DNA of 64,000 bases, from the NCBI GenBank assembly GCA_018436725.1, contig JAHDKT010000008.1:124001-188000 (forward strand), in the 5' to 3' direction. Positions 45,806-54,779 of this stretch are shown piece by piece. Made by a program: the position numbers and the translations under genes. Source of the stretch: Synergistaceae bacterium. Its GTDB lineage: Bacteria; Synergistota; Synergistia; Synergistales; Aminobacteriaceae. Every line of letters begins with the position of its first letter. The first letter of the stretch is position 1. The notes beneath the pieces are model-generated. The model did no database searches, was not told the DNA's origin, and worked only from the letters and a program-made list of their open reading frames with translations.

Positions 45806-46768
45806 GTGGCAGCGCAACTTCGAATAGGTACCTGCTCCTGGTCGGACCGCAGCCTCGTGCAGAGCGGATGGTATCCTCCGGGCGCCCGGTCGCCTGCCGC
45901 ACGCCTGTATCATTACTCCCGTTATTTCGACACCGTCGAGGTGGACAGCACGTTTTATGCGATTCCGGAACGGACGACCGTATTCAGATGGGCGGCGCGG
46001 ACCTCTCCCGGCTTTCTTTTCAATGTGAAGGCGTGGGGGCTTTTCACATGGCACTCGGTAAAATACGAATCTCTTCCGGAATGGGTCAGGAACGAGATTC
46101 CTCGCCCGGAGGCAGGTCGTCTCGATTTCCAGGGGCTGCCGAAAGAAGCACGCCCACTGCTCTGGAGCCGTTTTACGGAATCGCTCGCTCCTCTGCGACA
46201 GATGGATCGCATGGGGTATCTTCTCTTCCAGCTTCCTCCCAAAGCGGCTTTTTCCTCTGTAATGATGCGCTATCTCGAACGGGTTGCCGAGGTGACGCCG
46301 CCTTTTCGCGTCGCCGTGGAGGTGAGGAATCGTACCTGGATGGAGCCGGGCAACCGCGAATCCTTCCTCGATCTCTTGAAAGGAGCGAACATGGCCTACG
46401 TCGCTGTCGACGAACCGGAGCTTCCCTGGACAGTTGGACGGGACGCCCCGGTTACCGCCACATGGGGAGGGGTCGTCCGGTTCCACGGACGCAACACCGA
46501 AGCATGGAGCCGTAAAGATGCGACTGTTGCTGAGCGATTCCGCTATCTCTATTCCGATGCGGAGATGCTCTCCTGGGAAGATTCCGTCCGAGATGGCGCT
46601 CGGAGAGCGGAGCGCCTCTTCCTGATGTTCAATAACTGTTTCCGCGACTACGCGGTGAAGAATGCCCTGCGTATGAAGTGCCTGCTCGGAGTCGTCTGTT
46701 CCCCCGGAGAAGGGGTACAGGGAGAGCTTGATTTCGAGGGGGGAAGTGAGGATGGTGAAATTAAATGA
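45806..46768 (+). CDS. DUF72 (YecE-like) family protein
   Basis: A 320-aa TIM-barrel-type protein of the DUF72/YecE family, function unsettled. Family motifs are GTCSWSDRSLVQSGWYP at the N-terminus, YFDTVEVDSTFYAIP, FLFNVKAW, LFQLPPKAAF, VAVEVRNRTW and FHGRN. All the usual conserved positions are kept. The start is GTG 45806, two bases after the upstream stop; an upstream frame extension overlaps that gene and is unlikely. Downstream is a gene-free region with an RNA candidate. Confidence 0.88.
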   Translation: MAAQLRIGTCSWSDRSLVQSGWYPPGARSPAARLYHYSRYFDTVEVDSTFYAIPERTTVFRWAARTSPGFLFNVKAWGLFTWHSVKYESLPEWVRNEIPRPEAGRLDFQGLPKEARPLLWSRFTESLAPLRQMDRMGYLLFQLPPKAAFSSVMMRYLERVAEVTPPFRVAVEVRNRTWMEPGNRESFLDLLKGANMAYVAVDEPELPWTVGRDAPVTATWGGVVRFHGRNTEAWSRKDATVAERFRYLYSDAEMLSWEDSVRDGARRAERLFLMFNNCFRDYAVKNALRMKCLLGVVCSPGEGVQGELDFEGGSEDGEIK

Positions 46769-46838
46769 AAAATGAAGAAAAAAGGCATTTCTCTCCTAGA
46801 ATAGGGCTTATTCTTTGTAGGTCCGGCTTCAGGATAGG

Positions 46839-46867
46839 TTGACGGATTCCGGGGACGAGGGTAGAAT
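46839..46867 (+). promoter_or_regulatory. Strong promoter of the candidate noncoding RNA
   Basis: TTGACG (46839-46844), an exact 17-nt spacer and TAGAAT (46862-46867). Transcription should start at about 46874. No open frame with a ribosome-binding site follows. Confidence 0.8.
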
Positions 46868-46873
46868 ACTCCT

Positions 46874-47120
46874 AACGGGTTATCCGGACGGAGAGAAGAA
46901 GCATAAAAGAGTTTCAAGTCAGGAAAAACCGATCACCAAAGACAGTAACTGATCCAGGAACCGAAGAACCATAGCACCAAGGAAAGCTATTCAGAACCTC
47001 GACAAAGATACGTGTGGGATATCTACAGAAGTACTAGGAGTTGGTTGTTTGACGGAAGGTCAGAACCACCGTCCGAGATAGCCCGTTGAAGGTCCGGGAG
47101 GGGATTTTTTCCCCTCCCTT
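46874..47120 (+). ncRNA. Candidate structured noncoding RNA, class unassigned
   Basis: The predicted transcript begins exactly at a long closing stem. The 5' arm (46874-46891) pairs almost perfectly with 47069-47087 in three blocks: AACGGG/CCCGTT, TATC/GATA and CGGACGG/CCGTCCG. The roughly 175-nt interior is A-rich and holds four small hairpins: GATCA/TGATC (46931-46954), ATAGC/GCTAT (46971-46990), AGATA/TATCT (about 46996-47023) and GGTT/AACC enclosing GAC/GTC (about 47043-47067). The motif GAACC recurs four times. A perfect terminator ends it at about 47120. It is not a tRNA, tmRNA, SRP or RNase P pattern. 6S RNA is conceivable from the size and closing stem, but the multi-hairpin interior does not fit well. 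Confidence 0.7.
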
Positions 47121-47125
47121 TTCGT
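47096..47125 (+). terminator. Terminator of the candidate RNA
   Basis: A GGGAGGGGA / TCCCCTCCC stem with a short T-rich loop is followed by TTTTC. It is placed 9 nt after the closing stem of the RNA. Confidence 0.85.
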
Positions 47126-47146
47126 ATGGCTTCAACGTTGCACATC

Positions 47147-47192
47147 AAGAGGAAGGAGGGCGCACCAAGAGTGCGCCCTCCTTCCTCTTTTT
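47147..47192. terminator. Second, 19-bp terminator between the RNA and the subtilase gene
   Basis: The left arm 47147-47165 and right arm 47171-47189 are exact complements with loop CAAGA. On the plus strand a T-run follows; on the minus strand it lies just after the subtilase stop. It acts as a backup terminator for the RNA and probably for the peptidase operon. Confidence 0.85.
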
Positions 47193-49268
47193 CTACTGCG
47201 ATTTTCTTACAAGCATCAGTACCAGTGGAAGAAGTAGCAAGAGAGCCGGCAATCCGTTCCCTGCGTGCAGTACGCATCCCCCGCTGCCGCCGGTCGACGG
47301 CGCGGGGGCGGGCGGCGCCGATACGGTTGTGAAGCTCCTTACAGCCGACCACCCGGACCATCCTCGTTCCGCATCCTGGAAACGAGTACGCCAATAGTAG
47401 GTCGTCCCCTGCGCGAGGGCGCCTACAGGAACATACAGTTCAAGCAGGTCTTCCGTGCTCGTCAGGTCGAAGATCAGAGAGGACGATGCGCCGCTCTCCG
47501 CGGACGCGAATGAGTTCGCTGTGGAAATTTGCCAGCGGGTGGCCCGGTGTGCCAATGCCCGAGGATGGGAATACGAGCCCGTCTTCAGCATGGGGGACAG
47601 GGGAACGCCGATCTCTCCGTCGTTCGGGAATTCGGGCGTCGGGGGCAGCGGCGGAAGACTTCCGGAGACCGTGATGTCGCAAAATGCAGTGTGCGCACCT
47701 TCGTCGGATCGTACCGTTATTCGGGCAAAACCGTTTGCATGCGCAGTGACGACTCCAACGGAAGAGACATCCGCTACCGTTGGATCGGTGGATGTCCATG
47801 AAACGCTTCTGTTGTCGGCGTTTGCCGGAAGTACGGTCGCAGTAAGGGAGGCGGATTCTCCGATCATAAGCCTGCTTTCCGTAGGTAAGACGGAAACTCC
47901 CGTCACGGGAACGGCCGGCGATGTCCCGCCGATGGCTGCCGCGACGTTGATATGTCCGCCCGTCGCAACCTTTCCTGCGAGGTTGGCGTTTATCGTGACG
48001 TTGTTGAGAATCCGGGAACGAACCTGTCCGGCTGTCTCTCCGGGGTGCGCCGCAGCGATGAGCGCGGCCGCGCCGGCGACATGAGGGGTGGCCATCGAGG
48101 TGCCGTTCTTTGATCCGTAATCTCCGTCGAAGGTGGTGCTGAGTACGGCGGAGCCGGGCGCCGCCAGGTGAACGTAGTTCGGACTGTAATTGGAAAAGTC
48201 CGATCGTGCCGTGGTCGATGTGATCGACGCAACTGTGATCATGTTCGCGAATTGGAAACAGGCGGGGTAGGGCAACTCGCCGCGATAATCGTGCGTTGGA
48301 TCTCCCGGATCCGACCCGGGGCCCCCCGGATTGTCGATGTTTTGGTACTCGTTTCCGGCGGCGACCACGAGAACGACGCCCGCGTCGGAGACGGCCTTGT
48401 GCGCCAGCGCATAGGGGTCGGCTCCTGGATTGGCGATGGGAGCCCCCCACCCTCCGAGCGACATGTTGGCGACACGGATGTTCAATCCGCGGTTCTTCTG
48501 GTCCACGACGTAGTTCAGTCCGGCGATGATCTGCGCGCCGCTGCCCGAGCCGTTCGCCGCCAGCACCTTGACCCCGAGGAGGCTTACCGTCCAGTTAACT
48601 CCGACTACGCCCGTCGCGTTATTGCCAACTGCGCCGATGGTCCCCGCGACGTGCGTTCCGTGCCCGTTATCGTCCATCGGATCGTTATCGCCGTTGACTG
48701 TGTCTTTCCCTTTGTTCAAGTCCAAGTCGGTTCCTATGTTGGCGGCCAAATCCGGATGATCGTGCTTGATTCCCGTGTCGATGACGGCGACGAAGACGGC
48801 GGTATCGCCCGTCTCTACGTCCCAAGCGGAAGGCGCGTTGATCATGTCCATTCCCCAGAGTTCGCCGTAGCGAGAGTCGTTCGGGGTTGTGACCGATGCG
48901 CGGAAAATATAGTTCGGAGCAGCTCCCAGCACGCCGGGGACTTTTTTGAGCGCGTCGAGCAGTTCCTCGGTTGTTTTTTCCTCGGTCCGCATGTGGACGA
49001 TATATCTTCCCGAGCCTGCGGCGAGAGCGCCGTATGTCCTCACGGCTCTCGCGCCGGCGGAGAGGGCAACGGAATCCGCCGCTGCGGAAAGCCGGACTTC
49101 CAGGGCGGCGCCGGAGAGAGCGGCGATACTTCCAGGGGCTTCCAGCACGACGAGCGCCTCGCCCTCGATGTATTCCGTCCGGGGAGTTGCTCCGGCGAAA
49201 CCGGATCCGTCGAAGAGAACGAAGAGCGTAAGAAAAAAGAAAAAAAACCTTCTACCGAGCCTTTTCAT
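47193..49268 (-). CDS. Exported subtilase (S8) with Big_2-like domain and Synergist-CTERM tail
   Basis: A 691-aa secreted serine protease. Signal peptide (FFFFFLTLFVLFDGSGFAG); I9-like propeptide (EGEALVVLEAP ... APNYI); catalytic domain with Asp in VAVIDTGIKHDH, His in GHGTHVAGTIG and Ser in NGTSMATPHVAGA. After it come a bacterial Ig-like Big_2 domain (VSVLPTESRLMIGESASLTA) and a fibronectin-like region (YYWRTRFQDAERGWSGWS). The tail has GGSGGC, then LPALLLLLPLVLMLV and RK, the sorting-signal pattern. The ATG 49268 follows GGAG by 8 nt. It is last in the peptidase cluster. Confidence 0.93.
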   Translation of the reverse strand: MKRLGRRFFFFFLTLFVLFDGSGFAGATPRTEYIEGEALVVLEAPGSIAALSGAALEVRLSAAADSVALSAGARAVRTYGALAAGSGRYIVHMRTEEKTTEELLDALKKVPGVLGAAPNYIFRASVTTPNDSRYGELWGMDMINAPSAWDVETGDTAVFVAVIDTGIKHDHPDLAANIGTDLDLNKGKDTVNGDNDPMDDNGHGTHVAGTIGAVGNNATGVVGVNWTVSLLGVKVLAANGSGSGAQIIAGLNYVVDQKNRGLNIRVANMSLGGWGAPIANPGADPYALAHKAVSDAGVVLVVAAGNEYQNIDNPGGPGSDPGDPTHDYRGELPYPACFQFANMITVASITSTTARSDFSNYSPNYVHLAAPGSAVLSTTFDGDYGSKNGTSMATPHVAGAAALIAAAHPGETAGQVRSRILNNVTINANLAGKVATGGHINVAAAIGGTSPAVPVTGVSVLPTESRLMIGESASLTATVLPANADNRSVSWTSTDPTVADVSSVGVVTAHANGFARITVRSDEGAHTAFCDITVSGSLPPLPPTPEFPNDGEIGVPLSPMLKTGSYSHPRALAHRATRWQISTANSFASAESGASSSLIFDLTSTEDLLELYVPVGALAQGTTYYWRTRFQDAERGWSGWSAVRSFTTVSAPPAPAPSTGGSGGCVLHAGNGLPALLLLLPLVLMLVRKSQ

Positions 49269-49394
49269 AGAGATCACTCCAATACACTGTATTTTCGCGC
49301 ATCTTCATAAGGACTTCTCTTGCGAAGAGTTCCGCACGAAGGTATCGCGTTTCTTCATCATTATGAGCGACTATGTGGAACGGTTATGCTCCGT

Positions 49395-51017
49395 TCATTC
49401 GCACCTCCTGAAGAGAAATAAAGCTAGCGGAAGAAGGATAAGGAGCGTCGCAACGTCCGATGCGGAACCGACGGAACAGCCGGAGGACGATTGCATTACC
49501 CCCGTTGCGGAGAATGCCTTGAGGCAGACGTTGGTATTCGGGGACAGCTCCGTCATGTCCGTCCACGTATTTCCGTCGGAGCTGACGAAACTCTGCCCCG
49601 AAAGGGCGGTCGCCTTGTCGCTGTACTGCCGTATAGGTTGTTCGATCGGAATGGGAAAGAGGTATCCCGGCGTGGTCAGGCGCACACTCACGGAAAACCG
49701 CTCTCCGGGCGCGAGCGGTACGGGTGAAGAGAGTTCAAGCGTGTGGTATCCCGCGGCCGAGAGAGTTCCCCTTGTCATGTTAATGAAGGTACCGCTTCCG
49801 GGTTCCCCCTCGCCGACGTTCCTACGGACATCTATCCGGTACGAAGCGTTGGCCTGCCCGGAGTAGAAAGAAACCGCCCGCAGAAACTCCGTCTCGCCTG
49901 CGCCGATTCCGGAAGCGCCGGAACTTGCGGCAGTAAAGATGTTGGCGAACCATGCCGACTCGGAACCGAAACCGTAACTCTCTATCCACCCCAGAGGATC
50001 GTACTGGTAGATGCGCTCGTACTCGGAAACCTCTCCGCCAAGATAGACCGAGGGGGTGCCGATGGTCGGGTCGGCGTAGGAGAGGTAGAAGAAGCCGTTC
50101 TCACCCCAGCCCGTTCCCCAGCTGTTCTGTACTATCCAGGCGCCGTCGCGCCCCGGATCGGCGGCGAAATTTCCGGCGGAATAGGCGTCGTCCCACCCGA
50201 CGATATTCACCGCATGCCCGCCGCCGGTCTTCTCCGGGTTGTAGTATGAGCAAGTTTCGGGAGCATAGGCATCGTTGGCCCAGACCACGCGGATACGTAC
50301 CGAACCCTGCGTCATGACGGTATGCTTGATCGTTCGAGGATCGAATTCGGCGCCGAGGTGATGCACATGTTTCAGCCGCACCGCGGGGGGATCGGAGGGG
50401 AGCGGTCTGCTGGATTCCGGCCATGGGGAGACGCTCTGATACGGACGGTCGCTCTCGAGTACCGCGCCTGTCCAACGGGCGAGAATGGCCGTGGCTTTCC
50501 AGTTGTTGCCCCCCTGATCGAATATCGGATCGGAGCCGAACTCGGCTTCTTGCTGGGTAAAGGAAGGCAGAGACTCGCTTTCGTCGACGTAGGCGAAGTA
50601 CGCAAGATGCCATTCGGAGAAGTCGAAATCGCCCATCCCTGTCTTCTTCAGAGATGATTCCAGAGAAGCGAAAGTACCGAAGGCCCAGCAGGTACCGTAG
50701 AAAGCCTGATTCCGAATAGGCTGCAATATTCCATGCTCTCGAAGGTCGAAGCGGGGCGGGACTATTGTCGAAAGCGCGTTGATTTCGCCGCGGTCCGGCG
50801 CGGCAACATGCGAGAGATCGAGGGGAGAGGGGCGTTCTCCGAGAAGGAGGCGTGCGGGAGCGGCGGAGGCGGAGGATGTTCTGGCCTGCTGGAAAGAAAG
50901 ATACTCCGGGTTCAGGGGGGCGAAAGAACCCGAAGCGGCGAACGCCGAGAACGGAGCGAATATGAGTACGACCACTGCGAGGAGCAGTGTAAAAAGAGAG
51001 CGCGAATGAGTATTCAT
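49395..51017 (-). CDS. Exported papain-like peptidase (C1) with Synergist-CTERM tail
   Basis: A 540-aa secreted cysteine protease. The signal peptide ends FAPFSAFAA. The catalytic domain has the nucleophile in YGTCWAFGTFASLES, His in GGGHAVNIVGWDD and Asn in NSWGTGWGENGFFYLSY. A beta-rich domain follows (SYRIDVRRNVGEG, FSVSVRLTTPGYLFPIP), and the tail SSSGCSVG plus LLILLPLALFLF and RR matches the sorting signal. The ATG 51017 lies 5 nt after the upstream subtilase stop with AAGGAG 9 nt before it, so the two proteases are coupled. A near twin lies at 52976-54697. Confidence 0.93.
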   Translation of the reverse strand: MNTHSRSLFTLLLAVVVLIFAPFSAFAASGSFAPLNPEYLSFQQARTSSASAAPARLLLGERPSPLDLSHVAAPDRGEINALSTIVPPRFDLREHGILQPIRNQAFYGTCWAFGTFASLESSLKKTGMGDFDFSEWHLAYFAYVDESESLPSFTQQEAEFGSDPIFDQGGNNWKATAILARWTGAVLESDRPYQSVSPWPESSRPLPSDPPAVRLKHVHHLGAEFDPRTIKHTVMTQGSVRIRVVWANDAYAPETCSYYNPEKTGGGHAVNIVGWDDAYSAGNFAADPGRDGAWIVQNSWGTGWGENGFFYLSYADPTIGTPSVYLGGEVSEYERIYQYDPLGWIESYGFGSESAWFANIFTAASSGASGIGAGETEFLRAVSFYSGQANASYRIDVRRNVGEGEPGSGTFINMTRGTLSAAGYHTLELSSPVPLAPGERFSVSVRLTTPGYLFPIPIEQPIRQYSDKATALSGQSFVSSDGNTWTDMTELSPNTNVCLKAFSATGVMQSSSGCSVGSASDVATLLILLPLALFLFRRCE

Positions 51018-51022
51018 GGGTG

Positions 51023-52744
51023 TCATCTCCTTAACAGAATGAGCGGGACGAACAGCAGAACGGATGTCCACGCAACCGACGAAAGTATCGAGCAACCTCC
51101 GCCTCCTCCCATAGCGCCGGAGCCGGCGCCTGTCACCGCGACGGAGAAGGAAGCCGTGGCTGCGCCTCCGAGAGCGTACGCTGTGACAGTCGCCTTGCCG
51201 TCGGCAAGGCTGGTGATCGTCGCGCCGGAATCCGATTTCTGGACGACGGCTACGGTTGGATTGTCCGAGTACCAGACAATCTCTCTGTTGTCCGCATGAG
51301 CGGGAATAACCGTTGCCGCCACTGGAATCGAAGTCCTTCCGGAGAGGGTCGCCGAATCGGGGAAGAGCGTGATCCGGGAGACGGGAACTCGGGGTTCGGA
51401 AGCGCCGATCGCAGCGGCGACGTTCAGATAGCCTCCGAAGATGGTCCGACCTTCCCAGTGATGCGCGGGGGTGATATTGCCGACGAGGCACGCCTTTATC
51501 TCCTGCGCGCTCTTATACGGATGCCTGGAGGCAAGCAGCGCCGCCGCCCCGGCGACGTGCGGCGAGGCCATGGATGTGCCGCTGTCGGTCTTGTAGGCGT
51601 TCCCCGGGGATGTGCTCAATATATCCGTCCCGGGAGCGGCCAGATGGACGAAGTTCGGGCTGTAGTTCGTGAATGACGAGGGTGCGCGGTCTCCGGCCAT
51701 CGATCCCACGGTGATCATATTGCCGAAAGTGAAGCAGGCGGGGTATGGACGCTTACCGCGCAGGTCGACCCAGCGAAAATTCGACCAGTCGTAGTACTCC
51801 TCCGGAGCGTCGATGTTCTGCTTTTCATTGCCTGCGGCGACCACAAGAACGATACCGGCGTCGGAAAGCGCCTTGCATGCGGCGCCGTACGGGTTCTTCT
51901 CCTGGTCGAGGATGGGTTCGCGCCAGCCTGTGAGCGACATGTTCGCCACCCGGATGTTCAGTCCGCGTTCTTTCTGTTCCAGCACGTAGTTCAGGCCGGC
52001 GATGATCCACGAGTCGAAACCCAGCCCCTTAGCGTCGAGGACCTTCACGCCGAGCAGACTGACCTCCCAGTTGACCCCGGTCACACCGACTCCGTTGTTG
52101 CCCGCTGCGCCGATCGTTCCGGCCACATGGGTACCGTGTCCGTGATCGTCCAGCGGATCCCTGTCGTCGTTGACCGCGTCGAAACCGACGGCCCCGTCGA
52201 GGTCTTTGCCGATGTTCGCCGCCAGATCCTCATGGAGATAGTCGATTCCGGAATCGATGACGGCGACGAAGATACCCGGGCTTCCCGTAGCCCTCTCCCA
52301 AGCGTCGGCAGCGTTGATGTACCGCATCCCCCAGAGCTTGCCGAACCTTGGATCGTTCGGTGTGAGCGAAACTCGCGAAACATGATTCGGCCATGCGCCG
52401 ATCACACCTGGAATCGCCTTTAAAGAGCCGATCAGTTCTTCTGTGGATTTTCCCTCCGAGCGGATGTGGACAATATTTTTCCCCGAACGGGCGGCTATGG
52501 CGGCGTATGTTCGTACCGCCTCCGCTCCGACGGAGAGGGCAAGGCTTTTCGCAGAGGAATCGAGCAGCGTACGAAAAGAAGACGCATCCGAAGCTGCATA
52601 GCGGGGTGCTTCAATCATCACAAGCGCTTCACCTTCCGCGTATCCGTCCGGAAACGTTTCCGCGGCGAATAGCGGAACTGCTCCGAAGAGCGCTGTCAAC
52701 ACTGTTGCTGCAAGAAGAATTGTTCTCATTGAACTGCTCGTCAC
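51023..52744 (-). CDS. Exported subtilase (S8) with Big_2-like domain and Synergist-CTERM tail
   Basis: A 573-aa secreted serine protease. Signal peptide (ILLAATVLTALFGAVPLFAA); propeptide with GEALVMIEAP ... GKNIVHIRSEGKSTEELIG; catalytic Asp in VAVIDSGIDYLHED, His in GHGTHVAGTIG, Ser in SGTSMASPHVAGAAA. One Big_2-type domain follows (RITLFPDSATLSGRTSIPV), then GGGGGCSILSS, a hydrophobic stretch and a C-terminal RR. I prefer GTG 52744 with AGGAAG six nt upstream; the ATG at 52729 also opens the signal peptide but lacks a site. It precedes the C1 peptidase by 5 nt. Confidence 0.92.
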   Translation of the reverse strand: MTSSSMRTILLAATVLTALFGAVPLFAAETFPDGYAEGEALVMIEAPRYAASDASSFRTLLDSSAKSLALSVGAEAVRTYAAIAARSGKNIVHIRSEGKSTEELIGSLKAIPGVIGAWPNHVSRVSLTPNDPRFGKLWGMRYINAADAWERATGSPGIFVAVIDSGIDYLHEDLAANIGKDLDGAVGFDAVNDDRDPLDDHGHGTHVAGTIGAAGNNGVGVTGVNWEVSLLGVKVLDAKGLGFDSWIIAGLNYVLEQKERGLNIRVANMSLTGWREPILDQEKNPYGAACKALSDAGIVLVVAAGNEKQNIDAPEEYYDWSNFRWVDLRGKRPYPACFTFGNMITVGSMAGDRAPSSFTNYSPNFVHLAAPGTDILSTSPGNAYKTDSGTSMASPHVAGAAALLASRHPYKSAQEIKACLVGNITPAHHWEGRTIFGGYLNVAAAIGASEPRVPVSRITLFPDSATLSGRTSIPVAATVIPAHADNREIVWYSDNPTVAVVQKSDSGATITSLADGKATVTAYALGGAATASFSVAVTGAGSGAMGGGGGCSILSSVAWTSVLLFVPLILLRR

Positions 52745-52910
52745 CCCTGTCTTCCTGAAAGGCTCCAAACGAGGAGCCTCAGTCCTCACCGGACGCGCTT
52801 TTGCCGATATTCTCTCATCATACGTCAATCCCTCCTTGATGAAAAGAGGGCAGGAGAAACACAACGGTTCGATTTTTTTCGAGAGCGTCATCAAGCAAAA
52901 AGAAGAAATA

Positions 52911-52941
52911 GAAAAGAGGAGGCGCTAGGCCCCCCCTTTTC
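52911..52941 (-). terminator. Likely terminator inside the peptidase cluster
   Basis: An imperfect hairpin (GAAAAG with CTTTTC, then GG/CC pairs) lies 35 nt after the upstream C1 gene and is followed on the minus strand by a T-rich stretch. It would split the cluster into a four-gene and a three-gene unit. Confidence 0.55.
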
Positions 52942-52975
52942 TGGAAAATCAGTTTCTATACCTATTCAGGGGATA

Positions 52976-54697
52976 CTACTTCGTGCCTCTCTTCAGCAAC
53001 ATTGCCAGAGGAACCATAAGAAGAAGTACTGCTGGGATCGTTGCTCCTGCACCGACGGTACAACCGCCGCCGCTGCTGCCAGGGGTAGGAGTGGGCGTGA
53101 CCGTAGGGGTAGGAGTAGGAGTAGGGGTAGGCGTCGGCGTCGGTGACGTGCCAGCCGATGTGAATGCTTTCAGGCAGACATTGGCGTTTGCTCTATAGAA
53201 GGTGGTGATGTCCTCCCAAGTTCCGCCATCCAAGCTGATAAAACTCTCTCCAGCATTAGCCCGGGCTTTTTCGCTGTACCCTCCCAGCGGTTCTTCGACA
53301 GGTATCGGGAAATTATAGCCTGGGGTAGTCAGACGCACAACAATGGAAAAACGTCCTCCGAGAGGCAGTGCGACGTCGGAGGATAGACGAACCGTGTGGT
53401 ATCCCGTTGCGGTCAAAGTGCCCTCAGTGATATTCGCAAGTGTCCCGCTTGCAGGATTGCCCGCAGTAACACCTGTTCGAACCTCGATTCTGTAGGTGGA
53501 GTTAGTCTGTGCGGCATAGAAGGAAACGGCTTTCAGCAACTCGGTGGCGGCAGACGGTCCGGCTGTCGCTGCAGTTGTTCCAGAGCCGGTGGCGGTAAAA
53601 ATGTTGGCGAACCATCCAGTGTTGGTGCCTCCACCTATTGCATTGGTCCAACCCAATGCGTCGTACTGGTAGATGTTGTCGAAGTTCGTGGTCGATGCGC
53701 CGATGAACACAGCAGGGTGATTGAGCGTCGGTTCCATATAGGAGATCCAGAAGTATCCGGAATTGCCCCACGAGGTTCCCCAGCTGTTTTTAACAAGCCA
53801 TGCGCCGTTGCTTCCGGGGTTTGTACCGAAGTTTGCCGATGAGTAGTTGTCGTCCCATCCAGCGATGGTAACTATATGGCCTCCGCCTGTCATCGCCGGA
53901 TTGTAGTAGGAAGAAGTGCCTGCATTGTAAGCGACGTCGTCCCAGACCATCCGAACAGCAACTGCGCCGTAGGACATGATAGCGTTCTTGACGGTGTCCC
54001 TGTCAAAGAAGGTTATGAACGGTGACGGAAGATAGTAGACATGTTCGAGGTGGTTCGACACGGGGTCGGATGTACGCGGCCTGCTTGACTCCGGCCATGG
54101 TTTGACGTTCTGATAGGGGCGTGCTGTTTCGTTTACTGCTCCGGTCCACCGCGCGAGAATGGCGGCTGCTTGCCACGACTGCCCCCCCTGATCGAAGATA
54201 GGGTCATCCGTAGGGCCAACCGCGTTCATTGTAAAGGCGGGGAGCGAAGCGCTGAAATCTTGGTAAATAAAGTACGCAAGATGCCACTCCGAGAAATCGT
54301 GGCTGGTTCCCGTGCTCTTTTTCAATGTAGATTCAAGAGAAGCGAATGCGCCGAAGGACCAACAGGTACCGTAAGGATTCTGATTACGCACTGCAGTCAT
54401 CAAGTTGTAGTCACGAAGGTCATACTGAGCCGGGAAGGCCGCCGGAGAAGCGGCAAAGACTCCCTGATTCGGTCTGGTGACGTGGGAAAGATCCAAAGGA
54501 AACGGGCGATAACCCAAGGGTTTTCCTGTTGACGTTGTCGCTTTTACACCGACACTCTGTTGCTGGAATTCTACGTATTCGGGATTTAAAGGCGCCGCAG
54601 TGAAAACAGAAGCGAAAGACACAAGAGGAGCGGAGAGAAAGAGCGCAAAGAACAACACTGCTATGGTAGCCTTATTTACTGTTCTCATCATCATCAC
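52976..54697 (-). CDS. Exported papain-like peptidase (C1) with Thr-Pro linker and Synergist-CTERM tail
   Basis: A 573-aa secreted cysteine protease. Signal peptide (VLFFALFLSAPLVSFAS); catalytic Cys in YGTCWSFGAFASLES, His in GGGHIVTIAGWDD, Asn in NSWGTSWGNSGYFW. The domain order matches the C1 paralogue at 49395-51017. A Thr-Pro repeat of about 25 residues, coded by a simple repeat near 53088-53150, forms a stalk before SSGGGCTVGAG, a hydrophobic helix and KR. Four ATG codons are stacked at the start; the first (54697) follows AGGAAAGTG. It is next downstream of the chagasin-like inhibitor gene. Confidence 0.93.
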   Translation of the reverse strand: MMMMRTVNKATIAVLFFALFLSAPLVSFASVFTAAPLNPEYVEFQQQSVGVKATTSTGKPLGYRPFPLDLSHVTRPNQGVFAASPAAFPAQYDLRDYNLMTAVRNQNPYGTCWSFGAFASLESTLKKSTGTSHDFSEWHLAYFIYQDFSASLPAFTMNAVGPTDDPIFDQGGQSWQAAAILARWTGAVNETARPYQNVKPWPESSRPRTSDPVSNHLEHVYYLPSPFITFFDRDTVKNAIMSYGAVAVRMVWDDVAYNAGTSSYYNPAMTGGGHIVTIAGWDDNYSSANFGTNPGSNGAWLVKNSWGTSWGNSGYFWISYMEPTLNHPAVFIGASTTNFDNIYQYDALGWTNAIGGGTNTGWFANIFTATGSGTTAATAGPSAATELLKAVSFYAAQTNSTYRIEVRTGVTAGNPASGTLANITEGTLTATGYHTVRLSSDVALPLGGRFSIVVRLTTPGYNFPIPVEEPLGGYSEKARANAGESFISLDGGTWEDITTFYRANANVCLKAFTSAGTSPTPTPTPTPTPTPTVTPTPTPGSSGGGCTVGAGATIPAVLLLMVPLAMLLKRGTK

Positions 54698-54779
54698 TTT
54701 CCTTTCTTTTTTAAAAGTCGAATCTAGATTAAGTTGCTAGAAGTACAGTTCACGCTTCTTTGATATGCTTGTCCACTCT

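Noticed and set aside
46874..47120. tRNA, tmRNA, SRP RNA or RNase P in the gene-free stretch
   Set aside because: No cloverleaf or CCA end, no tag frame, and no SRP or RNase P core sequences were found.
53088..53150. Short tandem GTAGG-type repeats as a possible CRISPR or satellite
   Set aside because: They code for a Thr-Pro linker in frame within the C1 peptidase; no spacers are present.
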